Origin: Hyphomonadaceae bacterium
Lineage (GTDB): Bacteria; Pseudomonadota; Alphaproteobacteria; Caulobacterales; Aquidulcibacteraceae
Direction of reading: 5' to 3'
Assembly: GCA_014378995.1 (NCBI GenBank)
Contig: JACMMP010000105.1
Location: forward strand, 1 to 56,875
DNA length: 56,875 nt
Under the pieces are notes generated by a model. It saw nothing but the letters and a program-made list of their open reading frames with translations. It did no database searches and was not told where the DNA came from. Within the stretch, counting starts at the first letter, position 1; the number at the start of each line of letters is the position of its first letter. A program made the translations under genes and the position numbers. Below are positions 1 through 8,051 of the stretch, one piece after another.

Positions 1-691
1 ATAGCCGGTCAGCGCCGTATTCGCCGTCAGCCGGCAGCGCCGCGCCGCGCAGCTGCGCTGACCACGGCGCGATGCTGGCGCGGCGCGCAATGTCGTGGAA
101 ATCGGCGACGATGTCGGCGGTGGCGCGGTTCTGCCGGCCGTCAAAATAGATATAGCCAGACTGGCGCGTATCGCGCGGCGCCATCACGTCCACCACGACT
201 GCCACATCCGCCGCGCCCCGCAGCTGCGCGCCAACCTGTTGGGCGGCGGCGACATCGGCGGGATCGCGCACGTGCAGCACAACAACGCGCATGGGCGGCG
301 CAGGCGCAAACAGATCGCCGAACACCTGGCCGATATTCAGCTGACTGGCGGACGGCGCGCGCGCGGCGGTTTCGGCGCGGGTGTCAACCGGCACCTCGCC
401 GGACCCGCCCGCCACATTTGCAAGCTCGCCGATGGCGCCCGGATAGAGCGTCTCACCGGCAACTGGCGCGTCGACCACTGCCGGCGCCGGCGGGGCGACG
501 TCGCCGCGCTCGGCCATCGACGTTTCAAGCTGAATCACACGCTCGCGCAGGCGGTCCCGCTCACGGATCAATTCGTTCGTGACGGTCAGCGTCCAGCCCG
601 CGAGCGCGATCGCGGCCACGCTTATAAACAATTGCGCGGACAACATGCCGCGCACGCCGCTGATGAAGGCGCCGAGGAGAGAACGCTTCAC
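1..691 (-). CDS. Membrane-anchored coiled-coil protein, partner of the TIR gene (partial)
   Basis: An open frame without stops runs from a GTG at 691 off the left edge of the window, so the C-terminus is unseen. The visible 230 residues hold one hydrophobic segment near residues 17-38, a charged heptad-like stretch rich in Arg, Glu and Leu (about 42-62), a Pro/Ala-rich linker, and an alpha/beta-looking region starting near MRVVVLHVRDP. It begins only 3 bases after the stop of the TIR gene, so the two are very probably co-transcribed and translationally coupled. The family is not recognised. A periplasmic globular domain on an N-terminal anchor is an inference. Confidence 0.72.
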   Translation of the reverse strand, partial: MKRSLLGAFISGVRGMLSAQLFISVAAIALAGWTLTVTNELIRERDRLRERVIQLETSMAERGDVAPPAPAVVDAPVAGETLYPGAIGELANVAGGSGEVPVDTRAETAARAPSASQLNIGQVFGDLFAPAPPMRVVVLHVRDPADVAAAQQVGAQLRGAADVAVVVDVMAPRDTRQSGYIYFDGRQNRATADIVADFHDIARRASIAPWSAQLRGAALPADGEYGADRL

Positions 692-694
692 CGC

Positions 695-1324
695 TCAGCC
701 TCCCGCTCGGCGTATGGCATAGAGCCGGTGCGCGCTGATCGCGGCGCACACGGCGCCGACGCCCAGCATTCCGGTGAGCGCGAGCTGCAACTGCCCGCTC
801 GTCATCGCGCCGTTGATGGTCGCCGTCACCGCGCCCATGAACGCGGCGAGCGTCGTGCCGATGGCGATGGTCACGACCTTCGGCGCGCCGGCCGCGGCGG
901 GCGCTGCAAGCGCCCCGATCGAAGGCTCGCCGTTGGCAGGCTGAGGCCCCGCGCCGTCGCGCGCAATGCGCTCGAGGGCGTCGCCCAGTGGTCCCCATTC
1001 GCCGCTGCCGCGCATGTCAGCAACCGGCAACGCACCGAACGGCGCGGGGATGTCGACGCCATCGATGCGCACTTGCGCAAGCTTGCCCTGATCCCAAGCG
1101 TGCGCCGCGGTCGCCGCAACCCAGGTGGAATTGCGCGCATCGACGCTCCACACGGTCAGCACAGCTTTCGCTTGATCAAGCTCACCTTGCGTCTGATCGA
1201 TAAACTTTTGACTCGGCGCGTGTTCAGGCCACCACACGCTGTAGCCCAGCGAAATCAACCGATCTACGATCGGCTTCACCCGCTCTTGGTCGAGCCGTGA
1301 ATAGGAGACGAAGATATCGGCCAA
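695..1324 (-). CDS. TIR-domain protein with two C-terminal membrane segments
   Basis: The N-terminus ADIFVSYSR and the following WWPEH region are typical of bacterial TIR domains (about residues 2-125). Two hydrophobic stretches near the C-terminus suggest a membrane hairpin. The motif that normally carries the NADase glutamate (S-x-W-V-x-x-E) reads STWVAATA, with Thr where Glu is expected, so NAD cleavage is doubtful and a scaffold or signalling role is more likely. I chose the second of two tandem TTG codons (1324; the first is 1327), because the strong GGAGGGG ribosome site then has workable spacing. The downstream membrane/coil gene follows 3 bases later. Confidence 0.8.
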   Translation of the reverse strand: MADIFVSYSRLDQERVKPIVDRLISLGYSVWWPEHAPSQKFIDQTQGELDQAKAVLTVWSVDARNSTWVAATAAHAWDQGKLAQVRIDGVDIPAPFGALPVADMRGSGEWGPLGDALERIARDGAGPQPANGEPSIGALAAPAAAGAPKVVTIAIGTTLAAFMGAVTATINGAMTSGQLQLALTGMLGVGAVCAAISAHRLYAIRRAGG

Positions 1325-1444
1325 CAATCCCCTCCGGCTTGGGCTGGGATATTACCTTGATGCAAGCTTAGGGGTCGAGGGAAAACGGCGCCTTCGCTTG
1401 GCGCCTGATGCAGCCGTCACCCGTTCTCCCAGAAAGAGAGTTCC

Positions 1445-2668
1445 ATGTTGAGCCGTGCTTACCACTTGTTTGCCATATTCGTGTTCGCCGCGTGCACTGG
1501 CGAGACCAGCGGCCAGCCTGCGGCGCTTAGCGGTTCGCCGGTCGAGCAAGGCGCACCCAACACCGATTTTCAGCCGGCGTTCGCAGTGCAGACGCGCGCG
1601 CCGCACGTGCGCTCCGGAATTGCGATTGAAGTCGAAGAAACGGCGACGCGGCTCGATCATCCATGGGCGGTCGAAGCGCTGCCGGACGGGCGCTTGTTGG
1701 TGACAGAGCGCGCCGGGCGCTTGCGTGTGGTGACTCCAGGCGCGCCGCTGCGCGCGCCGGTGGCGGGACTGCCGCCAGTCGATGCGCGCGGACAAGGCGG
1801 TTTGCTCGATGTCGCGCTCAGCCCCGACTTTGCGCGCGATCGGATGATTTATTGGAGCTACGCCGAACCGCGCGGCGACGGCGAGAACGGCACGAGCGTC
1901 GCGCGCGGGCGCTTGAACGCAGAGGCGACGCGCGTCGAGAACGTGCAGGTGATTTTTCGCCAGCAACCGGCGTGGCGCTCCACTGGCCATTTCGGCTCGC
2001 GCCTCGTGTTCGATCGCGAAGGGCGACTTTACATCACGCTCGGGGACCGCCAGCGCGGTGAACCCCGTCAATTGGCGCAGGATGCCTCGGCGCACATCGG
2101 CAAGATCGTCCGGATCAACGCCGACGGCTCGATACCGGCGGACAACCCGTTCGTCGGCCGCGCCAATGCTCGGCCTGAAATTTGGTCTATCGGGCATCGC
2201 AACGTGCAAGGCGCGGCGCTCCATCCTGAGACCGGCGCGCTTTGGGCTATCGAACACGGGCCGCAGGGCGGCGATGAAATCAACATCGTGCAGGCGGGCC
2301 GCAATTATGGTTGGCCGATCATATCGTACGGCGAAGATTATGGCGGCGCGCCGATGGGCGAAGGCGTCGCTGTACGCGAAGGCATGGAGCAGCCGGTCTA
2401 TTATTGGGATCCGGTGATCGCACCGGGCGGCATGTTGTTCTATCGCGGCGATCTGTTTCCTTGGCGCGGCGACATCTTGGTAGCGGGCCTGCGAGCGCAG
2501 ACCATCGTGCGGCTTGAACTCGATGGCGGGCGCGTCGACGGCGAAGAGCGGCTGCTCACGGGCCAGGAAGGGCGCGTGCGCGATATCGCCGAAGCGGCGG
2601 ACGGCGCGCTCTGGGTCGTGACCGATGAAGATAACGGCCGCCTGTTGCGGCTGACGCCGCGGGCGTAG
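1445..2668 (+). CDS. PQQ-dependent sugar dehydrogenase family lipoprotein
   Basis: A 407-residue protein of the glucose/sorbosone dehydrogenase beta-propeller family (soluble aldose dehydrogenase, YliI-like). The hallmark N-terminal block LDHPWAVEALPDGRLLVTER is followed by GHRNVQGAALHPETGALW, the HGPQGGDEIN segment and NYGWP, all typical of the family. The first 17 residues form a signal peptide ending in AAC, a likely lipobox, so the enzyme would be anchored on the periplasmic side. Such proteins oxidise sugars with PQQ; the substrate here is unknown. The ATG at 1445 has a purine-rich AGAAAGAGAG just upstream. Its stop lies 10 bases from the convergent MarR gene. Confidence 0.87.
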   Translation: MLSRAYHLFAIFVFAACTGETSGQPAALSGSPVEQGAPNTDFQPAFAVQTRAPHVRSGIAIEVEETATRLDHPWAVEALPDGRLLVTERAGRLRVVTPGAPLRAPVAGLPPVDARGQGGLLDVALSPDFARDRMIYWSYAEPRGDGENGTSVARGRLNAEATRVENVQVIFRQQPAWRSTGHFGSRLVFDREGRLYITLGDRQRGEPRQLAQDASAHIGKIVRINADGSIPADNPFVGRANARPEIWSIGHRNVQGAALHPETGALWAIEHGPQGGDEINIVQAGRNYGWPIISYGEDYGGAPMGEGVAVREGMEQPVYYWDPVIAPGGMLFYRGDLFPWRGDILVAGLRAQTIVRLELDGGRVDGEERLLTGQEGRVRDIAEAADGALWVVTDEDNGRLLRLTPRA

Positions 2669-2677
2669 CGCGTATTC

Positions 2678-3145
2678 TTAAAGGCCCTTTGCAGCCTCAA
2701 GCAGCCGGTCAAGCAATGCGCTGAGCTGCGCGCGCTCGCGCGCGTCAAGCGCCGCCAACAATTTCTGTTCGCTTTCCAACGCAATCGGCGCAATGCGTGC
2801 GTGCACATGTTCGCCTTGCGACGTCAGCGACAGCAATTGCTTGCGCGCATCCCCGCGATCCAGCCGCGCCGCCACGCGCTTGGACGCAACAAGCCGCTGC
2901 ACGGCGCGCGAAACAGCGACTTTGTCCATCTCGGTGGCCTCGGCGATGTCCTTCGCGGTAAGCCCCGGCCTGCGGCCCAGCACGGCGATCACGCGCCATT
3001 CTGGGATGGTGAGATTAAACGTTTTAGCGTAGCGCGCGGCGATGGCGCGGCTGACCCGGTTGGACAGGATCGAGAGCCGGTAGGGGAGAAACTCCTCCAG
3101 CACCAGCCTGTCCGCCGCAAGAGGGGTCCGTTTCGCGCTTGCCAT
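2678..3145 (-). CDS. MarR-family transcriptional regulator
   Basis: A 155-residue winged-helix protein. The segments LTIPEWRVIAVLGRRPGLT, AKDIAEATEMDKVAVSRAV and LDRGDARKQLLSLT are the MarR helix-turn-helix and wing, with dimerisation helices at both ends. It is divergent from hppD with a 64-base gap, and a near-perfect palindrome lies just upstream of its own ATG, so it most likely controls the tyrosine-degradation block and itself. MarR proteins often release DNA on binding a phenolic compound; homogentisate or 4-hydroxyphenylpyruvate as ligand is my inference. Confidence 0.88.
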   Translation of the reverse strand: MASAKRTPLAADRLVLEEFLPYRLSILSNRVSRAIAARYAKTFNLTIPEWRVIAVLGRRPGLTAKDIAEATEMDKVAVSRAVQRLVASKRVAARLDRGDARKQLLSLTSQGEHVHARIAPIALESEQKLLAALDARERAQLSALLDRLLEAAKGL

Positions 3146-3147
3146 TG

Positions 3148-3161
3148 GTTTCAGATGAAAC
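3148..3161. promoter_or_regulatory. Candidate MarR operator (GTTTCA-N2-TGAAAC)
   Basis: The 14-base site has perfect 6-base arms around GA. It lies two bases upstream of the regulator's start codon and about 48 bases upstream of hppD. Size and symmetry fit a MarR dimer site. Binding there would block both divergent promoters. The assignment rests on position and symmetry only. Confidence 0.55.
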
Positions 3162-3209
3162 TAAATTGGCGTCGAAAGCAAGCTTTGAGCAACCGCCCAG
3201 GAGCGCATA

Positions 3210-4283
3210 ATGGCCGATCTGTTCGAAAACCCGCTCGGCACCGATGGGTTTGAGTTCGTCGAATTCACCTCGCCCGAGCCGGAAACGCTCGCCGCGTATT
3301 TCGAGCAAATCGGCTTTACGGCTGTCAGCAAGCACCGCAGCAAGAATGTCGTCCGCTACAAGCAGAACGACATCAACTTCATCCTCAATATGGAGCCGGT
3401 CGGCCAGCCCGCGGAATTCCGCGCCACGCACGGGCCGAGCGCCAACGCGATGGCGTTCCGCGTGCGCGACGCAAAGCTTGCGTTCGAAGAAGCGGTGAAA
3501 CGCGGCGCCAAGCCCGTCGATATGCCGCTCGGGCCAATGGAATTGGACATTCCGTGCATCGAAGGCATTGGCGGCGCCTACATCTATCTAGTCGATCGCT
3601 ACGGCGCCCAATCGATCTACGATGTCGATTTCAAACCGATAGAAGGCGCCGATGAAGCCGCAAACCAGATCGGCCTCACCTATCTCGATCACCTGACGCA
3701 CAACGTCTTCCGCGGCAACATGGCCAAGTGGGCCGATTATTACGAACGCATCTTCAACTTCCGCGAGATTCGCTATTTCGACATCGAAGGCAAAGTCACC
3801 GGGCTCTTCTCGAAAGCGATGACCAGCCCATGCGGAAAAATCCGTATTCCGCTGAATGAATCGAAGGGCGCCGAAGGGAAGGTCGATCAGATCGAGGAAT
3901 ATCTGCAGCGCTACAAGGGCGAAGGCATCCAGCACCTCGCGTTCGGCACGAACAACCTCTACGAGGTCGTCGACCGGCTGCGCGCGCGCGACGTCGAGCT
4001 GCAGGATACGATCGAAACCTATTTCGATCTCATCGACCAGCGCCTGCCGGGTCACGGCGAACCGGTAGACGAACTCCGCAAGCGCCGCATTCTGATCGAC
4101 GGCGCGCCGAGCGAAGGCCAAGGCTTGCTGCTGCAGATCTTTGGCAAAGACGCAATCGGGCCGATCTTTTTCGAGTTCATCCAGCGCAAAGGCAATGAAG
4201 GCTTTGGCGAAGGCAATTTCAAAGCGCTGTTCGAGTCGATTGAACTCGATCAAATCAAGCGCGGCGTGCTGAAGGCGGGATGA
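3210..4283 (+). CDS. hppD: 4-hydroxyphenylpyruvate dioxygenase
   Basis: A 357-residue non-haem Fe(II) dioxygenase converting 4-hydroxyphenylpyruvate to homogentisate, the second step of tyrosine catabolism. Two VOC half-domains are present. The C-terminal one shows the 2-His-1-Glu facial triad in the contexts DHLTHNV, GIQHLAF and FFEFIQR, and the family's C-terminal lid GFGEGNFKALFESIELDQ. Length and N-terminus (NPLGTDGFEFVEF) match bacterial HPPD. The ATG is preceded by AGGAG. Its TGA overlaps the start of the next gene (ATGA), so they are translationally coupled. Confidence 0.96.
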   Translation: MADLFENPLGTDGFEFVEFTSPEPETLAAYFEQIGFTAVSKHRSKNVVRYKQNDINFILNMEPVGQPAEFRATHGPSANAMAFRVRDAKLAFEEAVKRGAKPVDMPLGPMELDIPCIEGIGGAYIYLVDRYGAQSIYDVDFKPIEGADEAANQIGLTYLDHLTHNVFRGNMAKWADYYERIFNFREIRYFDIEGKVTGLFSKAMTSPCGKIRIPLNESKGAEGKVDQIEEYLQRYKGEGIQHLAFGTNNLYEVVDRLRARDVELQDTIETYFDLIDQRLPGHGEPVDELRKRRILIDGAPSEGQGLLLQIFGKDAIGPIFFEFIQRKGNEGFGEGNFKALFESIELDQIKRGVLKAG

Positions 4284-5374
4284 TGAATAATATGAAGCGC
4301 CGGCGCTCCATATTGGCGCTCGCATCGCTCGTTCTGCTCGCCGCCTGCGCCGCCGCGCCAGAACCGGCCCCCCGCTGGTCCATCGTTGTCCACGGCGGCG
4401 CCGGCGTGATCGAGCGCGCGAGCCTCACGCCGGAGCTAGAAGCGCAGTACCGAACCGCCATGCAACGCGCGCTCGATACGGGCGGCGAAATCCTCGAGAA
4501 CGACGGCGCATCGCTCGACGCGGTCGAAGCAGTCATTCGCGAGATGGAGGACGATCCCCTCTTCAACGCCGGCCGCGGCGCCGTCTTCACGGCCGAGGGC
4601 CGCAACGAGCTCGACGCTTCCATCATGGACGGCCGCACCCGCGCCGCCGGCGCCGTTGCCGGTCTCACGCGCACGCTCCACCCGATCAGCGCCGCGCGCG
4701 CGGTGATGGAACGCTCGCGCCATGTCATGCTTGTGGGAGAAGGGGCGGAGAGCTTCGCACGCACGCAGAATTTGGAAGAGGTCGAGCCGTCGCATTTTTT
4801 CACCGAACGCCGCTGGCAGCAGCTCGAAGCGAATTTACGCGCGAACAATCTGCCCATCCCGCAACGTCCCGCCGGCGCGCCGCCGCCGCCCCGCGCTGAA
4901 GGAGCATGGCCGGACGATCACCAGTTCGGCACCGTCGGAGTCGTCGCCTACGATAGCCGCGGCAACATCGCCGCCGGCACCTCCACCGGCGGCACCACCG
5001 GCAAACGTTGGGGCCGCGTCGGCGATGCGCCCATCATCGGCGCCGGCACTTACGCGCAGAACGGCGTCTGCGGCGTCTCCGCTACCGGCACGGGTGAATT
5101 CTTCATCCGCGTGGGCGTCGCCCGCGCCATTTGTGCGCGGATGGAATTCAACGGCGAAAGCGCGCAAGAGGCGGCCAACGCTGTAATCCACGGGGAAGTG
5201 ACGGCTATGGCCGGCGACGGCGGCGTTATCGTCATGGACGGGCAGGGCCGCTCCGCCTTCAGCATGAATACCCCCGGCATGTACCGGGCGCGGCTTGAGG
5301 CCGGCGGCGAGCCGGATGTTCGCATCTTCGTCGACGAGGAAGTGGTCGTCATCGCGAGCGGGCTCGAAAGATGA
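4280..5374 (+). CDS. Isoaspartyl peptidase / L-asparaginase (Ntn hydrolase), lipoprotein
   Basis: A 364-residue plant-type asparaginase/isoaspartyl dipeptidase. The segments VVHGGAGV, LFNAGRGAVFTAEGRNELDASIMDG and STGGTTGKRWGRVGDAPIIGAGTYA are diagnostic. Autoprocessing should occur just before the Thr of HQFGTVGVVA, which becomes the N-terminal nucleophile. The first ~20 residues are a signal peptide with an LLAAC lipobox, so the enzyme is probably periplasmic. It cleaves L-isoaspartyl peptides, and some members also hydrolyse Asn. Its place inside a tyrosine operon is unusual but strongly coupled (4-base overlap with hppD). A possible role in supplying amino acids from damaged peptides is inference. 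Confidence 0.9.
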   Translation: MMNNMKRRRSILALASLVLLAACAAAPEPAPRWSIVVHGGAGVIERASLTPELEAQYRTAMQRALDTGGEILENDGASLDAVEAVIREMEDDPLFNAGRGAVFTAEGRNELDASIMDGRTRAAGAVAGLTRTLHPISAARAVMERSRHVMLVGEGAESFARTQNLEEVEPSHFFTERRWQQLEANLRANNLPIPQRPAGAPPPPRAEGAWPDDHQFGTVGVVAYDSRGNIAAGTSTGGTTGKRWGRVGDAPIIGAGTYAQNGVCGVSATGTGEFFIRVGVARAICARMEFNGESAQEAANAVIHGEVTAMAGDGGVIVMDGQGRSAFSMNTPGMYRARLEAGGEPDVRIFVDEEVVVIASGLER

Positions 5375-5455
5375 TAATTTGTTCCCCGGCGATGGCACTA
5401 AAGCCTTTGAGCGCCGTTGGTAGGCCGGAACTTTTCGGTCCCACGGGAGCAATAC

Positions 5456-5641
5456 ATGTCAACCTTCGTGATTTACGCGATCGGCTTTCTCATTCTGCTT
5501 GCCGGCCTGATCTATGGCGCGACGCTGCTCGGCATCGCGACGCAGTGGATCGTCGTCGGCTCGCTCATCCTGCTTGGTCTCGGCATTGCCTTGGGCGTGG
5601 GCAAGACGCGTACAAAAGACGTCCCCACCGATCATCAATAG
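5456..5641 (+). CDS. Small two-helix membrane protein
   Basis: A 61-residue protein made of two hydrophobic helices (about residues 4-25 and 28-47) and a short polar tail, TRTKDVPTDHQ. The ATG at 5456 has CGGGAGC eight bases upstream. The family is not recognised. It lies between the peptidase and VOC genes, same strand, and is presumably part of the same transcript. Confidence 0.62.
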   Translation: MSTFVIYAIGFLILLAGLIYGATLLGIATQWIVVGSLILLGLGIALGVGKTRTKDVPTDHQ

Positions 5642-5681
5642 CAGCCGGCGTGCTCGCCGCGTCGCTGCGGGAGAGCGCCTC

Positions 5682-6248
5682 ATGGCGATAACGTCCGGCA
5701 TTCATCACGTCGCCTATCGCTGCAAGGACGCGAAGGAGACAGTCGAGTTTTATCGCGACTTGCTCGACATGGATTACACCACCGCCTTCGCGGAAGATCA
5801 CGTGCCCTCGACGGGCGAATACGATCCCTACATGCACGTCTTCCTCGATGCCGGAAACGGCAACGTGCTCGCGTTCTTCGAGCTGCCGCACCAGCAAACC
5901 ATGGGCCGCGACGAGAACACGCCGCAATGGGTGCAGCACATCGCCTTTCGCGTGAACACAGTCGATGAGCTGCTCGCCGCCAAGGCGCGCGCCGAAGCCA
6001 AAGGGCTCGACGTGCTCGGCCCCACCGATCACGGCATCTTCAAATCGATTTATTTCTTCGATCCGAACGGCCACCGCGTCGAACTCGCGGTCGATACCGG
6101 AACGCCGGAAGAACTGGCGGAGCTGAAGCGCGTGGCGCCCGCCATGCTGGAGGAGTGGAGCCGCACCAAGAAAGCACCGCAACACGCCGCCTGGCTGCAC
6201 GAAAAGGCGCGGGCGGCACATGCCACGAAATCGCGGATCGGGGAATAA
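5682..6248 (+). CDS. VOC (glyoxalase/dioxygenase) superfamily protein
   Basis: A 188-residue vicinal-oxygen-chelate protein. It opens with SGIHHVAYRCKDAKETVEFY, and later shows QHIAFRV and FKSIYFFDPNGHRVELA, giving the usual His/His/Glu metal triad. The C-terminal 40 residues are helical and charged. It resembles extradiol-dioxygenase-like or lactoylglutathione-lyase-like members and not HmgA, which is a cupin of about 430 residues. The ATG at 5682 follows GGGAGAG. Location between hppD and maiA suggests a role with aromatic intermediates, but the substrate is unknown. Confidence 0.8.
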   Translation: MAITSGIHHVAYRCKDAKETVEFYRDLLDMDYTTAFAEDHVPSTGEYDPYMHVFLDAGNGNVLAFFELPHQQTMGRDENTPQWVQHIAFRVNTVDELLAAKARAEAKGLDVLGPTDHGIFKSIYFFDPNGHRVELAVDTGTPEELAELKRVAPAMLEEWSRTKKAPQHAAWLHEKARAAHATKSRIGE

Positions 6249-6256
6249 GTTTCACA

Positions 6257-6360
6257 CCCATCGCCGGATGACGGCGCAGCCGTCAGTCCGGGGCCCATAA
6301 GCACCGCCTATTTGTGTTTATGGATCCCGGACTCGCCGCCTCGCGGCGCTCCGGGAATGG
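6257..6360. repeat. REP-like palindromic intergenic element
   Basis: The stretch between the VOC gene and maiA is built of nested inverted repeats. An outer pair reads roughly CCCATCGCCGGA at the left and TCCGGGAATGGGTG at the right; an inner hairpin centres on CGCCGCCTCGCGGCG. This architecture resembles dispersed repeats common in alphaproteobacterial intergenic DNA. It may form an mRNA hairpin inside the catabolic transcript. Confidence 0.5.
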
Positions 6361-6396
6361 GTGGATGTAAGCAGCGCAAGCGCGTAAGAGAGACTT

Positions 6397-7047
6397 ATGC
6401 TGAAGCTCTATGATTATTGGCGTTCCTCCGCCGCGTATCGCGTCCGCATCGGGCTAAATCTGAAGGGCGTCGAGTACGAGTCCGTCCCGGTCAACATCAT
6501 GCCCGGCGTGGACGAGCAGATGCGCCCGCCTTATCGCGATCTCAATCCGCAAATGCGCGTGCCGGCGTTGGAAACGCCGCAAGGCCTGCTGACGCAATCG
6601 CTGTCGATTCTGGTATGGCTCGATCAAACGTATCGCACGCATCCGTTTCTGCCGGCCGATCCGTGGGAGAGCGCCCAGGTGCGCGCGTTTGCGCTCACCA
6701 TCGCCACCGACATTCATCCGCTCAACAACACCAGCGTGCTCACGCGCATCAAGCTCGAGTTCAGCGCGAGCGAGGATCATGTCGGCGAATGGTATCGCCA
6801 CTGGATCAAGCTCGGCTTCGCCGCGCTCGAACATCAGGCCGAGGCGCGCCCGATGACGCCCTACGTGTTCGGCGACGAGCCTAGCCTCGCCGACATCATG
6901 CTGGTTCCGCAAATGGCCAACGCCCGCCGTTTCAAGACCGACCTCGCGCCATTCCCGCGCCTGGCCGCGTGGGACGAAGCTGCGCGCAAGCATCCGGCTT
7001 TCATCAAGGCGGCGCCTGAAAACCAGAAGGACGCGGTGAAGACATGA
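6397..7047 (+). CDS. maiA: Maleylacetoacetate isomerase (zeta-class GST)
   Basis: A 216-residue glutathione transferase of the zeta class, isomerising maleylacetoacetate to fumarylacetoacetate with glutathione. The N-terminal thioredoxin-fold carries the class signature SSAAYRVRIGLNLKG, followed by NPQMRVPALE and the C-terminal helical domain with DIHPLNN. Its stop codon overlaps the start of the fumarylacetoacetase gene (ATGA), so the last two pathway steps are coupled. The start is supported by GAGAGA upstream. Confidence 0.93.
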   Translation: MLKLYDYWRSSAAYRVRIGLNLKGVEYESVPVNIMPGVDEQMRPPYRDLNPQMRVPALETPQGLLTQSLSILVWLDQTYRTHPFLPADPWESAQVRAFALTIATDIHPLNNTSVLTRIKLEFSASEDHVGEWYRHWIKLGFAALEHQAEARPMTPYVFGDEPSLADIMLVPQMANARRFKTDLAPFPRLAAWDEAARKHPAFIKAAPENQKDAVKT

Positions 7048-8051
7048 AACTCGCATCTCTCCGCCATGGCCGCGACGGCCGTCTCGTTGTCGTTTCCGAC
7101 GATCTCGCCTGGTGCGCGCTCACCGGCCCCGAAGTGCCCACATTGCAAGCCGCGCTGGATGATTGGCCGCACGCCGAGCCGCGCCTCAAGGCGCTAAGCG
7201 AGGGCGTCAACGCGGGCACGATCCTTCGCGAACGTTTTCACGAACGCGAAGCGGCGTCGCCGCTGCCGCGCGCATATCAATGGGCCGATGGGTCGGCGTA
7301 CGTGAACCACGTTGCGCTGGTGCGCCAAGCGCGCGGCGCGCAGATGCCGGAAACGTTTTGGACCGATCCGCTCATGTATCAAGGCGGCAGCGACGTTTTC
7401 CTCGGCCCGCGCGACGCTATTCCACTGAAGGACGAAGCCTGGGGCTGCGACTTCGAGGCGGAAGTCGCGGTGATCGTCGATGATTGCGAAGCCGGCATCA
7501 GCGCGGAAGAGGCCAAGAAGCGCATCCGCCTCGTTATGCTCGTCAACGATGTGAGCCTGCGCAATCTCATTCCTGGCGAACTCGAGAAGGGCTTCGGCTT
7601 CTTTCAGTCGAAACCGTCGTCGGCGTTCTCGCCGGTAGCCGTCACGCCCGATTCGCTGGGCGATGCGTGGAAGGACGGCAAATTGCATTTGCCTATGCAT
7701 GTCGTGCTGAACGGCAAGGCGTTCGGCGCGGCGAACGCCGGCGAGGATATGAACTTCGACTTCGGCCAGCTCATCGCCCACGCCGCCAAAACGCGCGAGC
7801 TTGCTGCTGGCACAATCATCGGCTCGGGCACGGTTTCAAATCGCGGCGAAGACGGCGGCCCCGGCAAGGCGGTCAGCGAAGGCGGCCGCGGTTATTCGTG
7901 CATCGCCGAGCAGCGCATGATCGAGACGATCCAAGCCGGCAAAGCCTCGACCGGTTTCCTCAAGCACGGCGACCGCATCGAAATCGAAATGCGCGACGCC
8001 AAAAACCACTCCATCTTCGGCCGCATCGAACAGGAAGTGGTGGGAGTTTAA
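7044..8051 (+). CDS. Fumarylacetoacetase (FAH family)
   Basis: A 335-residue fumarylacetoacetate hydrolase-family protein, the final step giving fumarate and acetoacetate. The catalytic C-terminal domain carries the metal-binding acidic motif GCDFEAEVAVIVDDC and the typical VNDVSLRNLI and SGTVSNRGEDGGPGKAVSEGG loops. The size fits the compact bacterial FAH type found with MaiA, not the 420-residue eukaryote-like enzyme. The first codon overlaps the maiA stop. Its stop codon interlocks with that of the convergent SDR-fusion gene (shared TTAA). Confidence 0.9.
   Translation: MKLASLRHGRDGRLVVVSDDLAWCALTGPEVPTLQAALDDWPHAEPRLKALSEGVNAGTILRERFHEREAASPLPRAYQWADGSAYVNHVALVRQARGAQMPETFWTDPLMYQGGSDVFLGPRDAIPLKDEAWGCDFEAEVAVIVDDCEAGISAEEAKKRIRLVMLVNDVSLRNLIPGELEKGFGFFQSKPSSAFSPVAVTPDSLGDAWKDGKLHLPMHVVLNGKAFGAANAGEDMNFDFGQLIAHAAKTRELAAGTIIGSGTVSNRGEDGGPGKAVSEGGRGYSCIAEQRMIETIQAGKASTGFLKHGDRIEIEMRDAKNHSIFGRIEQEVVGV

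Noticed and set aside
95-1300. 401-codon plus-strand frame at the left edge
   Set aside because: Its Arg/His-rich translation is the antisense shadow of the TIR gene and its partner, which have coherent domains and coupled starts on the minus strand.
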